From SIG607 sp036307305 (GTDB lineage Bacteria > Bacillota > Clostridia > Oscillospirales > Acutalibacteraceae): DNA of 64,000 bases. Below, in pieces: positions 36,031 to 45,228 of this stretch. The stretch is taken from assembly GCA_036307305.1 (NCBI GenBank), contig JAXJXV010000001.1, positions 4,446-68,445 of the forward strand, read 5' to 3'. The translations under genes and the position numbers were made by a program. Each line of letters opens with the position of its first letter. Within the stretch, counting starts at the first letter, position 1. The notes below the pieces were generated by a model that was given only the letters and a program-made list of their open reading frames with translations, searched no databases and had not been told where the DNA came from.

Positions 36031-37590
36031 ATGGAAATTTCTAGTTTCTTGAAAAAACGGAAAATTGGAATTATACTATCTTATATATATTTTGCCTTAA
36101 ATACGATTATCAGTATTTTTATTTCAGGATTTGTGGTTAGAACAGTAGGAAAAACAGATTATGGTGTATATCAAACTATGTCTGCTTTTGCTGGATATCT
36201 TATACTTCTTGAATTTGGTACTGGAACAGTAATGACGCGTAATATCTCTATTTGTAAAAAAGGGGAAGCACATCGAGATGAACTTCAAAAAAATATTTCC
36301 ACAATTTGGTCTTTTAGTGTAGTGCTTTCAGTGCTTATTACTTTTTTTTCTATTTTGTTTTATTATTCTATAGATAAAATCTACAATAATTCTTTAAGTA
36401 GCGAGCAAATAACTTTTGGAAAGCATTTATTTATATATGTGACGATAGCGCTCATTTTTAATTTTCTGTCTCATACATTGAATGGAATTGTTTTAGGGCA
36501 TGAATATTATTCTTTTGAAAAACTCATTTCAACTATAAAGCTATTTATTCGTACAACTTTAGTTGTTGTTTTACTTACAATAAAACCCAGCGTTTTTATA
36601 ATAGTAGTTATAGATGCTTGTATGAGTATATTTGGTTTTATAATCACTTTTCTCTTTTGCGTGTTTAAAATTGGCATTACACCTGGATTTCGACAATTTA
36701 GCCTTAAAGTTTTCAAAATAATTGTACCTCTATGTTTAACTATGCTGTTGCAAACAATTGCCACAACTATAAATGGTAGTGTTGATAAGTTTTTGATCGG
36801 AATTATGTTAAAACCCGAAGATGTAACAACATATACAATTTCCATGGGATTGTTCTCTATGTTTTCTTCAATAGCAACATTGCCGGTAACTCTGTATATG
36901 CCTAAGACTGCTGCAGGTATACGAGATGGAATGACATCAAAAGATATAGAAAATTCTTTGTTTACACCATGTAGATTAAATATGTTTGTGACAGGCATTT
37001 TAGCGTTTGGAATTATCACGGTAGGCCAACAGTTTATTCAAATAGTTTATGGCACTGAATATAAAGAAGCATGGATTTATGCCATATTGGTGATCATTCC
37101 TATGTTTTTGGCTATGTCTAATGCAGTTATAATCAATGTATTAGACGTTTTTAGAAAAAGGCATCTTAAAACTTTCATTACCTTTGGCACAATAATAGTT
37201 AATTTACTATTAACTATTATTGGGTTGCGCTATATCGGACTAGTAGGTGCTGCTGCAGCTACAGGATTTGCGACACTTGTAGATATGGTACTTGTAAATC
37301 TCCTATATGCAAAGAAATTTAAAATCAATGCCTATAGATTGTTTTTTGTAAGTGCAAAGGGGATTTTTACTCCTCTGTTAATAGCAACGATAATTTGTTT
37401 TCCAGTTAGATATATTTTTAATAATATATATTATCAGTTTTTGATTGGTGGGTTTGGTTTTTGCATAATTTTTGCTTTGCTTTTTATTGTATTTGGAACA
37501 AATGATGACGAAAAACAGAAGATAAAGCTACTTAAATTAAAATTATTACGTAAAAATAAGAGAATATATGGAGGAAAAGAAAATGGGTAA
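36031..37590 (+). CDS. wzx: Wzx-like polysaccharide flippase
   Basis: Membrane protein of 519 residues with about 12-14 hydrophobic segments and the usual opening of the polysaccharide transporter (RfbX/MATE-like) family (residues 15-50, then FVVRTVGKTDYGVYQTMSA). It would flip undecaprenyl-linked repeat units across the membrane for the polymerase encoded upstream. It overlaps the capE start by eight bases, and the ribosome site of capE lies within its last codons. The strongly AT-rich composition ends with this gene. Confidence 0.9.
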   Translation: MEISSFLKKRKIGIILSYIYFALNTIISIFISGFVVRTVGKTDYGVYQTMSAFAGYLILLEFGTGTVMTRNISICKKGEAHRDELQKNISTIWSFSVVLSVLITFFSILFYYSIDKIYNNSLSSEQITFGKHLFIYVTIALIFNFLSHTLNGIVLGHEYYSFEKLISTIKLFIRTTLVVVLLTIKPSVFIIVVIDACMSIFGFIITFLFCVFKIGITPGFRQFSLKVFKIIVPLCLTMLLQTIATTINGSVDKFLIGIMLKPEDVTTYTISMGLFSMFSSIATLPVTLYMPKTAAGIRDGMTSKDIENSLFTPCRLNMFVTGILAFGIITVGQQFIQIVYGTEYKEAWIYAILVIIPMFLAMSNAVIINVLDVFRKRHLKTFITFGTIIVNLLLTIIGLRYIGLVGAAAATGFATLVDMVLVNLLYAKKFKINAYRLFFVSAKGIFTPLLIATIICFPVRYIFNNIYYQFLIGGFGFCIIFALLFIVFGTNDDEKQKIKLLKLKLLRKNKRIYGGKENG

Positions 37591-38620
37591 TTTTACAGGT
37601 AAAACCTTACTTATCACAGGAGGAACGGGCTCTTTTGGTAATGCGGTACTAAACAGATTTTTAACTACCGATATCGGTGAAATTCGTATTTTTTCAAGAG
37701 ATGAGAAAAAGCAAGACGATATGCGTCACGAATTTCAGGCAAAGATGCCTGAGGTTGCTGAAAAGATTAAATTCTATATCGGTGACGTAAGAGACCTTGC
37801 GAGTGTCAAAAACGCTATGCACGGGGTGGATTATATTTTCCACGCCGCAGCGCTTAAACAGGTGCCTTCCTGTGAATTCTTCCCAATGGAAGCTGTTCGC
37901 ACAAACGTTATAGGTACCGATAACGTTCTTACTGCCGCTATTGACGAGGGTGTTAAGAGTGTTATCTGCCTTTCAACCGATAAAGCGGCTTATCCTGTTA
38001 ACGCTATGGGTATTACTAAGGCGCTGGAAGAAAGAGTTTCGGTTGCCAAGTCAAGAACCACTAAGGATACGAAAATCTGCTGTACCCGTTACGGTAACGT
38101 AATGTGTTCAAGAGGCAGTGTTATTCCGTTATGGATTGACCAGATTAAGCAGGGAAATGCTATAACCATTACCGAGCCTTCAATGACTCGTTTTATAATG
38201 AGTCTTGATGAGGCTGTTGACCTTGTGTTGTTTGCTTTCGAAAATGGTGTGAACGGCGATATACTTGTTCAAAAGGCTCCTGCTTGTACTATTGAAACTC
38301 TTGCTAAGGCTGTAACCGAGCTGTTTAATCCTGAAACCGAAATCAAGGTTATCGGTATCCGTCACGGCGAAAAAATGTACGAAACTCTCCTTACAAATGA
38401 AGAGTGCGCAAGTGCTATTGATATGGGTGACTTCTACCGTGTTCCCAGTGACAATAGAGGACTTAACTACGATAAATACTTTAAAGACGGCGATGTAGAG
38501 CGTAATCCTCTTACACTTTTCGACTCCAATAATACTGAGCTATTGAACGTTGAACAGGTTAAGGAAAAATTACTTTCTTTAGCTTATATTCGTGAAGAAC
38601 TTGAAAACTGGGGTAAATAA
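37583..38620 (+). CDS. capE: UDP-GlcNAc 4,6-dehydratase/5-epimerase (CapE/FnlA)
   Basis: First enzyme of UDP-L-FucNAc synthesis: dehydrates UDP-GlcNAc at C4-C6 and inverts C5. Extended SDR fold: the NAD loop LLITGGTGSFGNA starts near residue 7, and STDKAAYPVNAMGITKA has Met where most SDRs have the catalytic Tyr, a known feature of CapE and WbpM. The start is the ATG at 37583, after GGAGG at 37570-37574; the frame opens at 37568 but that ATG overlaps the ribosome site. 345 residues. capF follows after one base. CapE alone could also feed other 6-deoxy-amino sugar routes. Confidence 0.9.
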   Translation: MGNFTGKTLLITGGTGSFGNAVLNRFLTTDIGEIRIFSRDEKKQDDMRHEFQAKMPEVAEKIKFYIGDVRDLASVKNAMHGVDYIFHAAALKQVPSCEFFPMEAVRTNVIGTDNVLTAAIDEGVKSVICLSTDKAAYPVNAMGITKALEERVSVAKSRTTKDTKICCTRYGNVMCSRGSVIPLWIDQIKQGNAITITEPSMTRFIMSLDEAVDLVLFAFENGVNGDILVQKAPACTIETLAKAVTELFNPETEIKVIGIRHGEKMYETLLTNEECASAIDMGDFYRVPSDNRGLNYDKYFKDGDVERNPLTLFDSNNTELLNVEQVKEKLLSLAYIREELENWGK

Positions 38621-38621
38621 A

Positions 38622-39782
38622 ATGAAAATACTCATTACGGGCGCAAAAGGGTTTGTGGGAAAAAACCTGACTGCCGCTCTTAATAATATAAAAGGCGGCA
38701 AGGACAGAACGCATACTGACATCAATATTGAGGAGCTGTATCTTTATGATATAGACTCTCCGAGTTCGCTTCTAGAAGAAGCTTGTGAAAATGCGGATTT
38801 TGTTTTTAATCTTGCGGGTGTTAACCGTCCTCAAAGCGAAGAAGAATTTATGCAGGGGAATTTTGGTTTTGCCTCAGTTCTCCTTGATACTCTGAAGAAG
38901 TATAATAATACCTGTCCTATAATGCTTAGCAGTTCTATTCAGGCTTCTCTACAGGGACGCTATAACGGTCCATACGGCCAGAGCAAGAAGGCAGGAGAGG
39001 ATTTGTTCTTTACTTACGGTAAAGAAACGGGCGCAAGGGTGCTTGTTTACCGTTTCCCGAATCTTTTCGGCAAATGGTGCAGACCTAACTACAATAGCGC
39101 TGTAGCAACTTTTTGCAATAATATTGCAAATGATTTGCCCATTACGGTTAACGATGCAAGTGTAGAACTTACTCTTCTTTATATAGACGACCTTATTGAC
39201 GAGATGCTTTTGTGTCTTGAGGGAAAAGAGCATAGAGATGGTGAATTCTGCGTTTGCCGTGTTACCCATAAGGTGACTCTCGGCGAAATAGTTGATTTGT
39301 TAACAAAATTCAAAGAGCAAAGTCAGACTCTTATTATGCCCGAAATACCAAATGGTAGCTTTGCTAAAAAGCTTTACTCCACGTATCTTTCGTATTTGCC
39401 TAAGGAAAAAGCTTCCTTCGGGCTTAATATGAATGTAGATGATAGGGGAAGCTTTACAGAACTTCTTAAAACCGAAAAATGCGGACAGTTTTCGGTTAAT
39501 ATTTCAAAGCCGGGTATTACAAAGGGACAGCACTGGCATCATACAAAATGGGAATTTTTTATAGTTGTATCGGGCAAGGCTCTTATTCAGCAGAGAAAAA
39601 TAGGAACCGATGAAGTCCTTGATTTTTACGTCAGCGGTGAGAAAATAGAGGCTGTGCATATGCTTCCGGGATATACCCACAATATTATCAATTTAAGCGA
39701 AACCAGTGACCTTGTAACGCTTATGTGGGCAAATGAACAGTTCGACAAAAATCATCCCGATACGTTTTTTGAAGTGGTATAA
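38622..39782 (+). CDS. capF: Bifunctional epimerase/reductase CapF (FnlB)
   Basis: Second enzyme of UDP-L-FucNAc synthesis. The N-terminal SDR domain (ILITGAKGFVGKNL at residues 2-15) reduces the C4 keto group with NADPH. The C-terminal cupin domain (GQHWHHTKWEFFIVVSG, with metal-binding histidines) epimerises C3. At 386 residues it is slightly longer than S. aureus CapF (369). The start at 38622 follows GGGGTAA and lies one base after the capE stop; the frame extends to 38592 but overlaps capE there. Confidence 0.92.
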   Translation: MKILITGAKGFVGKNLTAALNNIKGGKDRTHTDINIEELYLYDIDSPSSLLEEACENADFVFNLAGVNRPQSEEEFMQGNFGFASVLLDTLKKYNNTCPIMLSSSIQASLQGRYNGPYGQSKKAGEDLFFTYGKETGARVLVYRFPNLFGKWCRPNYNSAVATFCNNIANDLPITVNDASVELTLLYIDDLIDEMLLCLEGKEHRDGEFCVCRVTHKVTLGEIVDLLTKFKEQSQTLIMPEIPNGSFAKKLYSTYLSYLPKEKASFGLNMNVDDRGSFTELLKTEKCGQFSVNISKPGITKGQHWHHTKWEFFIVVSGKALIQQRKIGTDEVLDFYVSGEKIEAVHMLPGYTHNIINLSETSDLVTLMWANEQFDKNHPDTFFEVV

Positions 39783-39810
39783 AAATATATGTTTTTGAGG
39801 AGGTGGCAAA

Positions 39811-41013
39811 ATGAAAAAGGAACAGGCTGTACTTTTAAAGCTTATCGGCTTTTCTTCTATGACCGATACGTATAAAGACGTAAACTGGGAAGAGGTTTAC
39901 AGTGAAGCGGTTAGTCAGTCGGTGTCTTTGTTGGCTTTTGATTCTGCCGCCGCCTTTAAGAACGAAATGGGAGAAGCTGTATACAATTTATGGTTTAAAA
40001 CCGTTCTTAAAAAGCTTGAGAAAAACGCAGTTGTATCAGCTTCCCAAAAAGAACTTGTCAGATTACTTGACACTAATGGGCATAGGTATGCTATAATTAA
40101 GGGAGAAGCCTCTGCTTATTTTTACGAAAAGCCTGAAATGAGGATTTTAGGTGACGTTGACTTTCTTGTTGAAGAGGATAGCAGACAAGCTATAAAGGAT
40201 TTGCTTATAGAAAACGGTTACAGAGCTTTTCTTGAAGACCATATATGTCATACGGTTTTTGCTAAACCTGATGCTCATCTTGAGATGCACTTTGAGGTTG
40301 CAGGTATTCCAAAGGGAAATACAGGGGAGAAAATAAGGGCGTTTCTGAAAAATGCGGTGGCTAATGCCGAGCTTAAAACTATTGACACAAACAGCTTTTT
40401 TGCAGTTGATGATATGAGTCACGGTCTTATTTTGTTGCTTCATAAACAACATCATCTGCTTGGTGAGGGTATAGGACTCAGACACCTTTACGACTGGGCG
40501 GCATTTGTCAATAAAACACATTCGCTGTCATTTTGGGCAGATGAATTCATACCCTTTTTAAAAAGCATCGGACTGTATGATTTTATGAACGTAATGACAG
40601 GTCTTTGCTGTGAGTATTTAGGCGTTTCTGTTCCGTTTTGGCTTATAGAAAATGATAAAGAACTTTTGTCTTTGACAATGGAGGATATCCTTAGCGGCGG
40701 TAACTTCGGCAGAAAGGATAAAGAGAGAGGCAGAGTGGGAATTCTTGTATCAGACCGAGGAAAAAGCGGGACGAAGCGCAGTAAACTTTACTATATTTGC
40801 TCTGCTGTTTCAAAAGCGGTAAAACAAAAGCATCCTATCGTTAATAAAATAAAAATTTTGTTTCCTGTATTATTTGCTTACAGGAGCTTAAGATATATAT
40901 TGCTTTCGGCTTTCGGCATAAGAGATTCATACATAAAACTTATTCCACAGGCTGAAAAGAGAAAAGCTTTATACAGTAAATTTCATATTTTTGAGGTGAC
41001 TGAAAATGAGTAA
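39811..41013 (+). CDS. NTP_transf_5-type nucleotidyltransferase-like protein
   Basis: A 400-residue protein resembling the uncharacterised nucleotidyltransferase family NTP_transf_5. The candidate active site is AIIKGEASAYFYE followed by ILGDVDFLVEE (a GD-X-D metal pair) near residues 94-120. A later DMSHGLILLLHKQHHL and LRHLYDWAAFV stretch is shared by the family as I recall it. It sits between capF and capG, overlapping capG by eight bases, so it is part of the polysaccharide operon. GAGGAGGTGG precedes the ATG. Its substrate is unknown; nucleotidylation of a sugar or protein is possible. Confidence 0.72.
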   Translation: MKKEQAVLLKLIGFSSMTDTYKDVNWEEVYSEAVSQSVSLLAFDSAAAFKNEMGEAVYNLWFKTVLKKLEKNAVVSASQKELVRLLDTNGHRYAIIKGEASAYFYEKPEMRILGDVDFLVEEDSRQAIKDLLIENGYRAFLEDHICHTVFAKPDAHLEMHFEVAGIPKGNTGEKIRAFLKNAVANAELKTIDTNSFFAVDDMSHGLILLLHKQHHLLGEGIGLRHLYDWAAFVNKTHSLSFWADEFIPFLKSIGLYDFMNVMTGLCCEYLGVSVPFWLIENDKELLSLTMEDILSGGNFGRKDKERGRVGILVSDRGKSGTKRSKLYYICSAVSKAVKQKHPIVNKIKILFPVLFAYRSLRYILLSAFGIRDSYIKLIPQAEKRKALYSKFHIFEVTENE

Positions 41014-42169
41014 AGGATTTAAAAACAACGGAAAATTAAAGCTGCTTATTATTGTGGGAACAAGGCCTGAAATAATTCGTCTTGCGGCTGTTATTAATAA
41101 GTGCAGAGAGTATTTTGATACAGTTCTTGCCCATACGGGACAGAATTACGATTATAATCTTAATGGTGTATTCTTTAAGGATTTAAAGCTTGATGACCCC
41201 GATGTTTATATGGAAGCTGTCGGCAGTGACCTTGGGGAAACTATGGGAAATATTATAGCAAAATCCTATCAGCTTATGGTAGAAATTAAGCCTGATGCTG
41301 TTTTGGTGCTTGGAGATACCAATTCCTGTCTTTCGGTAATCGGCGCAAAGCGTTTGCATATTCCTATTTTCCATATGGAAGCAGGTAACAGATGTAAGGA
41401 CGAGTGCTTACCTGAAGAAACCAACAGAAGAATCGTTGATATTATTTCAGACGTTAATTTAGCTTACAGCGAACACGCACGTCGTTATCTTGCCGATTGC
41501 GGTCTGCCTAAAGAGAGAACCTACGTAACGGGCTCACCTATGGCTGAGGTGCTTCATAATAACCTTAGTGATATTGAGGCAAGTGATATACATTCAAGAC
41601 TTAATCTTGAAAAGGGAAAATATATTCTTCTTTCTGCACACAGAGAGGAAAATATTGATACGGACAAGAACTTTAAATCACTTTTTAATGCTGTTAATAA
41701 AATGGCGGAGAAGTATGATATGCCTATTCTTTATTCCTGTCACCCAAGAAGCAAAAAGCGTCTTATGGAAAGTGGTTTTGAGCTTGATAAGAGAGTTATT
41801 CAGCACGAGCCGCTGGGATTCCACGATTATAACTGTCTGCAGATGAACGCCTTTGCGGTTGTGTCTGACAGCGGTACCTTGCCTGAGGAAAGCAGCTTCT
41901 TTACAAGCATCGGTAAGCCTTTCCCTGCAGTTTGTATTCGTACCTCTACCGAGCGTCCCGAGGCACTTGATAAAGCTTGTTTTATTCTTGCGGGCATTGA
42001 CGAAACAGGTCTTTTACAGGCGGTTGATACAGCAGTCCAAATGAACAAAAATAATGATATAGGAATTCCTGTTCCTGATTATAAAGAGGAAAACGTTTCT
42101 ACAAAGGTAGTAAAGATTATTCAGTCTTATACGGGAGTGGTAAACAAGATGGTTTGGAGAAAGTTTTAA
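41006..42169 (+). CDS. capG: UDP-N-acetylglucosamine 2-epimerase family, CapG/FnlC
   Basis: Third enzyme of UDP-L-FucNAc synthesis (C2 epimerisation of UDP-L-PneNAc). The 387-residue GT-B-like protein has VGTRPEIIRLAAVI near the start, VLGDTNSCLS, HMEAGNRCKDECLPEETNRR and SDSGTLPEESSF, all characteristic. WecB/MnaA-type enzymes making UDP-ManNAc belong to the same superfamily. FnlC identity is favoured because capE and capF are adjacent, but the sequence alone does not exclude a WecB role. It overlaps the preceding gene by eight bases. Confidence 0.88.
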   Translation: MSKGFKNNGKLKLLIIVGTRPEIIRLAAVINKCREYFDTVLAHTGQNYDYNLNGVFFKDLKLDDPDVYMEAVGSDLGETMGNIIAKSYQLMVEIKPDAVLVLGDTNSCLSVIGAKRLHIPIFHMEAGNRCKDECLPEETNRRIVDIISDVNLAYSEHARRYLADCGLPKERTYVTGSPMAEVLHNNLSDIEASDIHSRLNLEKGKYILLSAHREENIDTDKNFKSLFNAVNKMAEKYDMPILYSCHPRSKKRLMESGFELDKRVIQHEPLGFHDYNCLQMNAFAVVSDSGTLPEESSFFTSIGKPFPAVCIRTSTERPEALDKACFILAGIDETGLLQAVDTAVQMNKNNDIGIPVPDYKEENVSTKVVKIIQSYTGVVNKMVWRKF

Positions 42170-42183
42170 AAGAGGGAAGTACA

Positions 42184-43623
42184 ATGGATAAAAGAAATTT
42201 AAGTATGCTGATGGACCTTTACGAAATGACCATGGCAAACGGTATACTTGACAGTCAGATGGAAGGCACTATAGCCTACTTTGATATGTTTTTCCGCCGT
42301 ATACCCGAAGAGGGCGGATACGCTATTATGGCGGGACTGCATCAGCTTATTGAGTATTTTGAAAATCTTTCTTTTGACGAAGATGACATTGAGTATTTGC
42401 GCGGACTCAATCTCTTTGATGAACGCTATCTTGCGTTTTTAAGAGATTTCAAGTTTGAATGTGACGTATGGGCTGTGCCTGAGGGTACGCCTATTTTCCC
42501 AAGAGAGCCTATTATAACTGTCAGAGGACCTATTATGCAGGCCTTCCTTGTGGAAACAATGGTACTGCTTACCATTAATCATCAGTCGCTTATTGCTACA
42601 AAGGCCAACAGAATCGTAAGGGCTGCAGAGGGCAGACCTGTGCTTGAGTTTGGTTCTAGACGCGCTCACGGCTATGATGCTGCTGTTCTTGGCGCAAGGG
42701 CAGCAATTATCGGCGGTTGCGTAGGAACCGCCTGTGTTCTCACTGGTAAGGATTTCGGCGTTAATCCGTCGGGAACTATGGCGCATAGCTGGGTACAGCT
42801 TTTTGACAGTGAATACGAAGCCTTTAAGACCTATGCAGAAAAATATCCCGATAGTACAACACTTCTTGTAGATACCTATAACGTGCTTAAAAGCGGTATT
42901 CCTAATGCTATTAAGGTTTTTGATGAAGTATTGAAGCCTATGGGTAAACGGCCAAGAGGTATAAGAATAGATAGCGGTGATATTACCTATATAACCAAAA
43001 AAGCAAGAAAAATGCTTGATGACGCTGGTTATGAGGACTGCAAGATTGTTGTATCAAATTCCCTTGATGAATACCTTATCCGTGATATGCTTATACAAGG
43101 CGCAAAGGTTGATATTTTCGGTGTTGGCGAAAGACTAATTACCGCAGCAAAGGAGCCTGTTTTCGGCGGCGTTTATAAGCTTGTTGCTGTTGAAAAGGAC
43201 GGCGAGATTATACCTAAAATAAAAATTAGCGAAAATACCGCTAAAATTACAATACCCGGTGTTAAGATTCCCTGGCGTTTGTACGATAAGGAAAGCGGAA
43301 AGTGTATAGCTGACGTAATGACTATGGGGGATGAAAAAATAGACGATTCTGAGCCCTATGAAATATTCCATCCCGAGTATACCTGGAAGCGTAAAACCGT
43401 TGAAAACTTTGTTGCTAAAAAGCTTCAGGTTAAGGTATATGATGGGGGCAAACTTGTTTATGAAAGCCCCACTGTTAATGAGATTGCAAAATACTGTAAG
43501 GAACAGGTAGAGCTTTTATGGGATGAGGTTAAGCGTTTCGAAAAGCCTCATACATACTACGTTGACCTTTCTCAGAAGCTTTGGGACCAGAGAAGTGAGC
43601 TTCTGCATAAACATTCTAAATAA
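42184..43623 (+). CDS. pncB: Nicotinate phosphoribosyltransferase
   Basis: NAD salvage: joins nicotinate and PRPP to nicotinate mononucleotide, using ATP. The 479-residue sequence matches Firmicute NAPRTases, with LMDLYEMTMANG at the start, EFGSRRAHGYDAA (active-site region), GTMAHSWVQ and RIDSGDITY. The start at 42184 has GAGGGAAG upstream; the frame reaches back into capG, which I discard. It follows capG by 14 bases with no terminator, so a housekeeping gene appears to share the polysaccharide transcript. Confidence 0.94.
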   Translation: MDKRNLSMLMDLYEMTMANGILDSQMEGTIAYFDMFFRRIPEEGGYAIMAGLHQLIEYFENLSFDEDDIEYLRGLNLFDERYLAFLRDFKFECDVWAVPEGTPIFPREPIITVRGPIMQAFLVETMVLLTINHQSLIATKANRIVRAAEGRPVLEFGSRRAHGYDAAVLGARAAIIGGCVGTACVLTGKDFGVNPSGTMAHSWVQLFDSEYEAFKTYAEKYPDSTTLLVDTYNVLKSGIPNAIKVFDEVLKPMGKRPRGIRIDSGDITYITKKARKMLDDAGYEDCKIVVSNSLDEYLIRDMLIQGAKVDIFGVGERLITAAKEPVFGGVYKLVAVEKDGEIIPKIKISENTAKITIPGVKIPWRLYDKESGKCIADVMTMGDEKIDDSEPYEIFHPEYTWKRKTVENFVAKKLQVKVYDGGKLVYESPTVNEIAKYCKEQVELLWDEVKRFEKPHTYYVDLSQKLWDQRSELLHKHSK

Positions 43624-43641
43624 TTTCAAGTGGTGAAGAAA

Positions 43642-44229
43642 ATGAAAAAAATTATTGCTTTTATACTTTGCTTGTCTATGCTTTTCTGTTTCGTAGGCTG
43701 TAAGGAAAAGGAAGATAATAATTCTTCTGCTTATGATATTGATATAAACTATTATTTAAGCGCAGGTATGATAAGCGAGGCTAAATACGCTTTGGGTGTT
43801 AATCCTGATGATATTGAAGCCGAAGCCGAAAAACAGCAGGATGAACATTCTCACGAAGGCGGAGACGGTCACGAAAATGTTATTGAGTATCAGAAATTCT
43901 CGAATAATGAAGCTTATATTGTAAACGGCTTTTATTACTGCTATAAATCAGGTAAGGAAGATAAGGGTATTGCCTGTATAATCGGCACCGATACTGTTTT
44001 TGGCTTTACCGTGGGACTTGCAAGTAAGTACGAGGTTAATTCTGCAATTGAAAATATGAAGCCTGAAACAAGCGTTGCTTCTGCTAAAGAGTTCTTTTAC
44101 GTACCTTTTGAAATGGAAAATATAGAAAAGCTGTCGGTTAAAAACGGTAAAAATATTCTCAATTTCTATTTTGAAAATGACATTCTTGTAGCTGTAAGTA
44201 TGTATAACAGCGAAAATTGGGTGTATTAA
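43642..44229 (+). CDS. Lipoprotein of unknown function
   Basis: A 195-residue secreted lipoprotein. The signal peptide is MKKIIAFILCLSMLFCFVGC with lipobox FVGC, the Cys at residue 20 being lipidated. A His/Glu/Gly-rich stretch (EHSHEGGDGHENV) near residues 68-80 could bind metal. I recognise no domain beyond that. The ATG at 43642 follows GGTGAAG; the earlier GTG codons are less likely starts because they would lengthen the signal peptide's basic end without a ribosome site. It sits between pncB and azlC on the same strand. Confidence 0.78.
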   Translation: MKKIIAFILCLSMLFCFVGCKEKEDNNSSAYDIDINYYLSAGMISEAKYALGVNPDDIEAEAEKQQDEHSHEGGDGHENVIEYQKFSNNEAYIVNGFYYCYKSGKEDKGIACIIGTDTVFGFTVGLASKYEVNSAIENMKPETSVASAKEFFYVPFEMENIEKLSVKNGKNILNFYFENDILVAVSMYNSENWVY

Positions 44230-44235
44230 AATATA

Positions 44236-44928
44236 ATGAAGCTTACCTTTAAAAAGGGTATCATTCACGGCTTTCCTATATGCCTTGGATATCTTTCGGT
44301 ATCCTTTGGCTTCGGTATTGCCGCTGTAGCAAACGGACTTTCGCCCTTACAGGCAACGCTTATTTCTGCCTTTAACCTGACCTCTGCGGGACAGGCGGCA
44401 GGAATTGGTATTATCGCCTCTTTGGGAAGCTACGTGGAAATGATACTCACGCAGTTTATTATTAATCTGAGATACGCGCTTATGGGTATCTCACTTTCCC
44501 AAAGGCTTGAAACGTCATATAGTTTGTCTAACAGAATGGTTTCGGCGTTTGGAATTACCGATGAGATTTTTGCGGTGGCTTATTCTCAGCCGTGCAAGGT
44601 AAATCCACGCTATATGTACGGTATGATAATTACGGCGTGGTTTGGTTGGGTGCTTGGTACTCTGCTTGGCGCTTTGGCGGGAACGGTGCTTCCAAGTATT
44701 ATTACGGGCGCTCTTGGTATAATGCTTTACGCGATGTTTATAGCTATTGTCGTTCCTCCTGCAAAAGAAAATAGGGACGTGCTTGTGGCTGTTAGCTTTT
44801 CGGCTGTTTTGAGTATTGCTTTTTATTATCTGTTAAGCTTTATATCAAGCGGTTTTGCGGTGATAATATGCGCTGTAGCGGCATCCTTTTTCGCGGCAAT
44901 CCTCTTTCCAAGGGAGGATGAAGAATGA
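44236..44928 (+). CDS. azlC: AzlC-family branched-chain amino acid exporter subunit
   Basis: Larger subunit of the AzlCD exporter, which releases branched-chain amino acids and analogues. The 230-residue protein has about six hydrophobic segments and the family signature FPICLGYLSVSFGFGIAA near the start, then FNLTSAGQAAGIGII and INLRYALMGISL. It overlaps the azlD start (ATGA). Substrate not predictable within the family. Confidence 0.92.
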   Translation: MKLTFKKGIIHGFPICLGYLSVSFGFGIAAVANGLSPLQATLISAFNLTSAGQAAGIGIIASLGSYVEMILTQFIINLRYALMGISLSQRLETSYSLSNRMVSAFGITDEIFAVAYSQPCKVNPRYMYGMIITAWFGWVLGTLLGALAGTVLPSIITGALGIMLYAMFIAIVVPPAKENRDVLVAVSFSAVLSIAFYYLLSFISSGFAVIICAVAASFFAAILFPREDEE

Positions 44929-45224
44929 GTATAGCGATATATATTGTGCTTATGGCGGCGGTTACCTATCTTATACGAATGTTGCCCTTTACGTTAATGA
45001 GAAAGCAGATAAAATCTAAATTTTTGAAAAGCTTTCTATATTACATTCCGTATACCGTGCTGACTGCTATGACGGTTCCTGCGATTTTCTATAGCACGGG
45101 CAACGGCATTACGGCTATTGTAGGAACGGCTACTGCGCTGGTCCTTGCTTATTTTAAAAAGCCACTTATCGTGGTGGCTATATCAGCCGCCGTGACGGCA
45201 TTTGCAACAGCGTTAATAGTATAA
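44925..45224 (+). CDS. azlD: AzlD-family exporter small subunit
   Basis: Small membrane partner of AzlC, 99 residues with three or four hydrophobic segments. The start region has TYLIRMLPFTLMRKQI, which is typical, and the end is a long hydrophobic run. It overlaps azlC by four bases, as expected for a two-subunit transporter, and is the last gene before a strong terminator. Confidence 0.92.
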   Translation: MSIAIYIVLMAAVTYLIRMLPFTLMRKQIKSKFLKSFLYYIPYTVLTAMTVPAIFYSTGNGITAIVGTATALVLAYFKKPLIVVAISAAVTAFATALIV

Positions 45225-45228
45225 AAAC

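Noticed and set aside
36507..37019. A 170-codon leftward frame opposite the flippase gene
   Set aside because: The flippase frame spans it without a break and has the expected membrane pattern; this frame does not.
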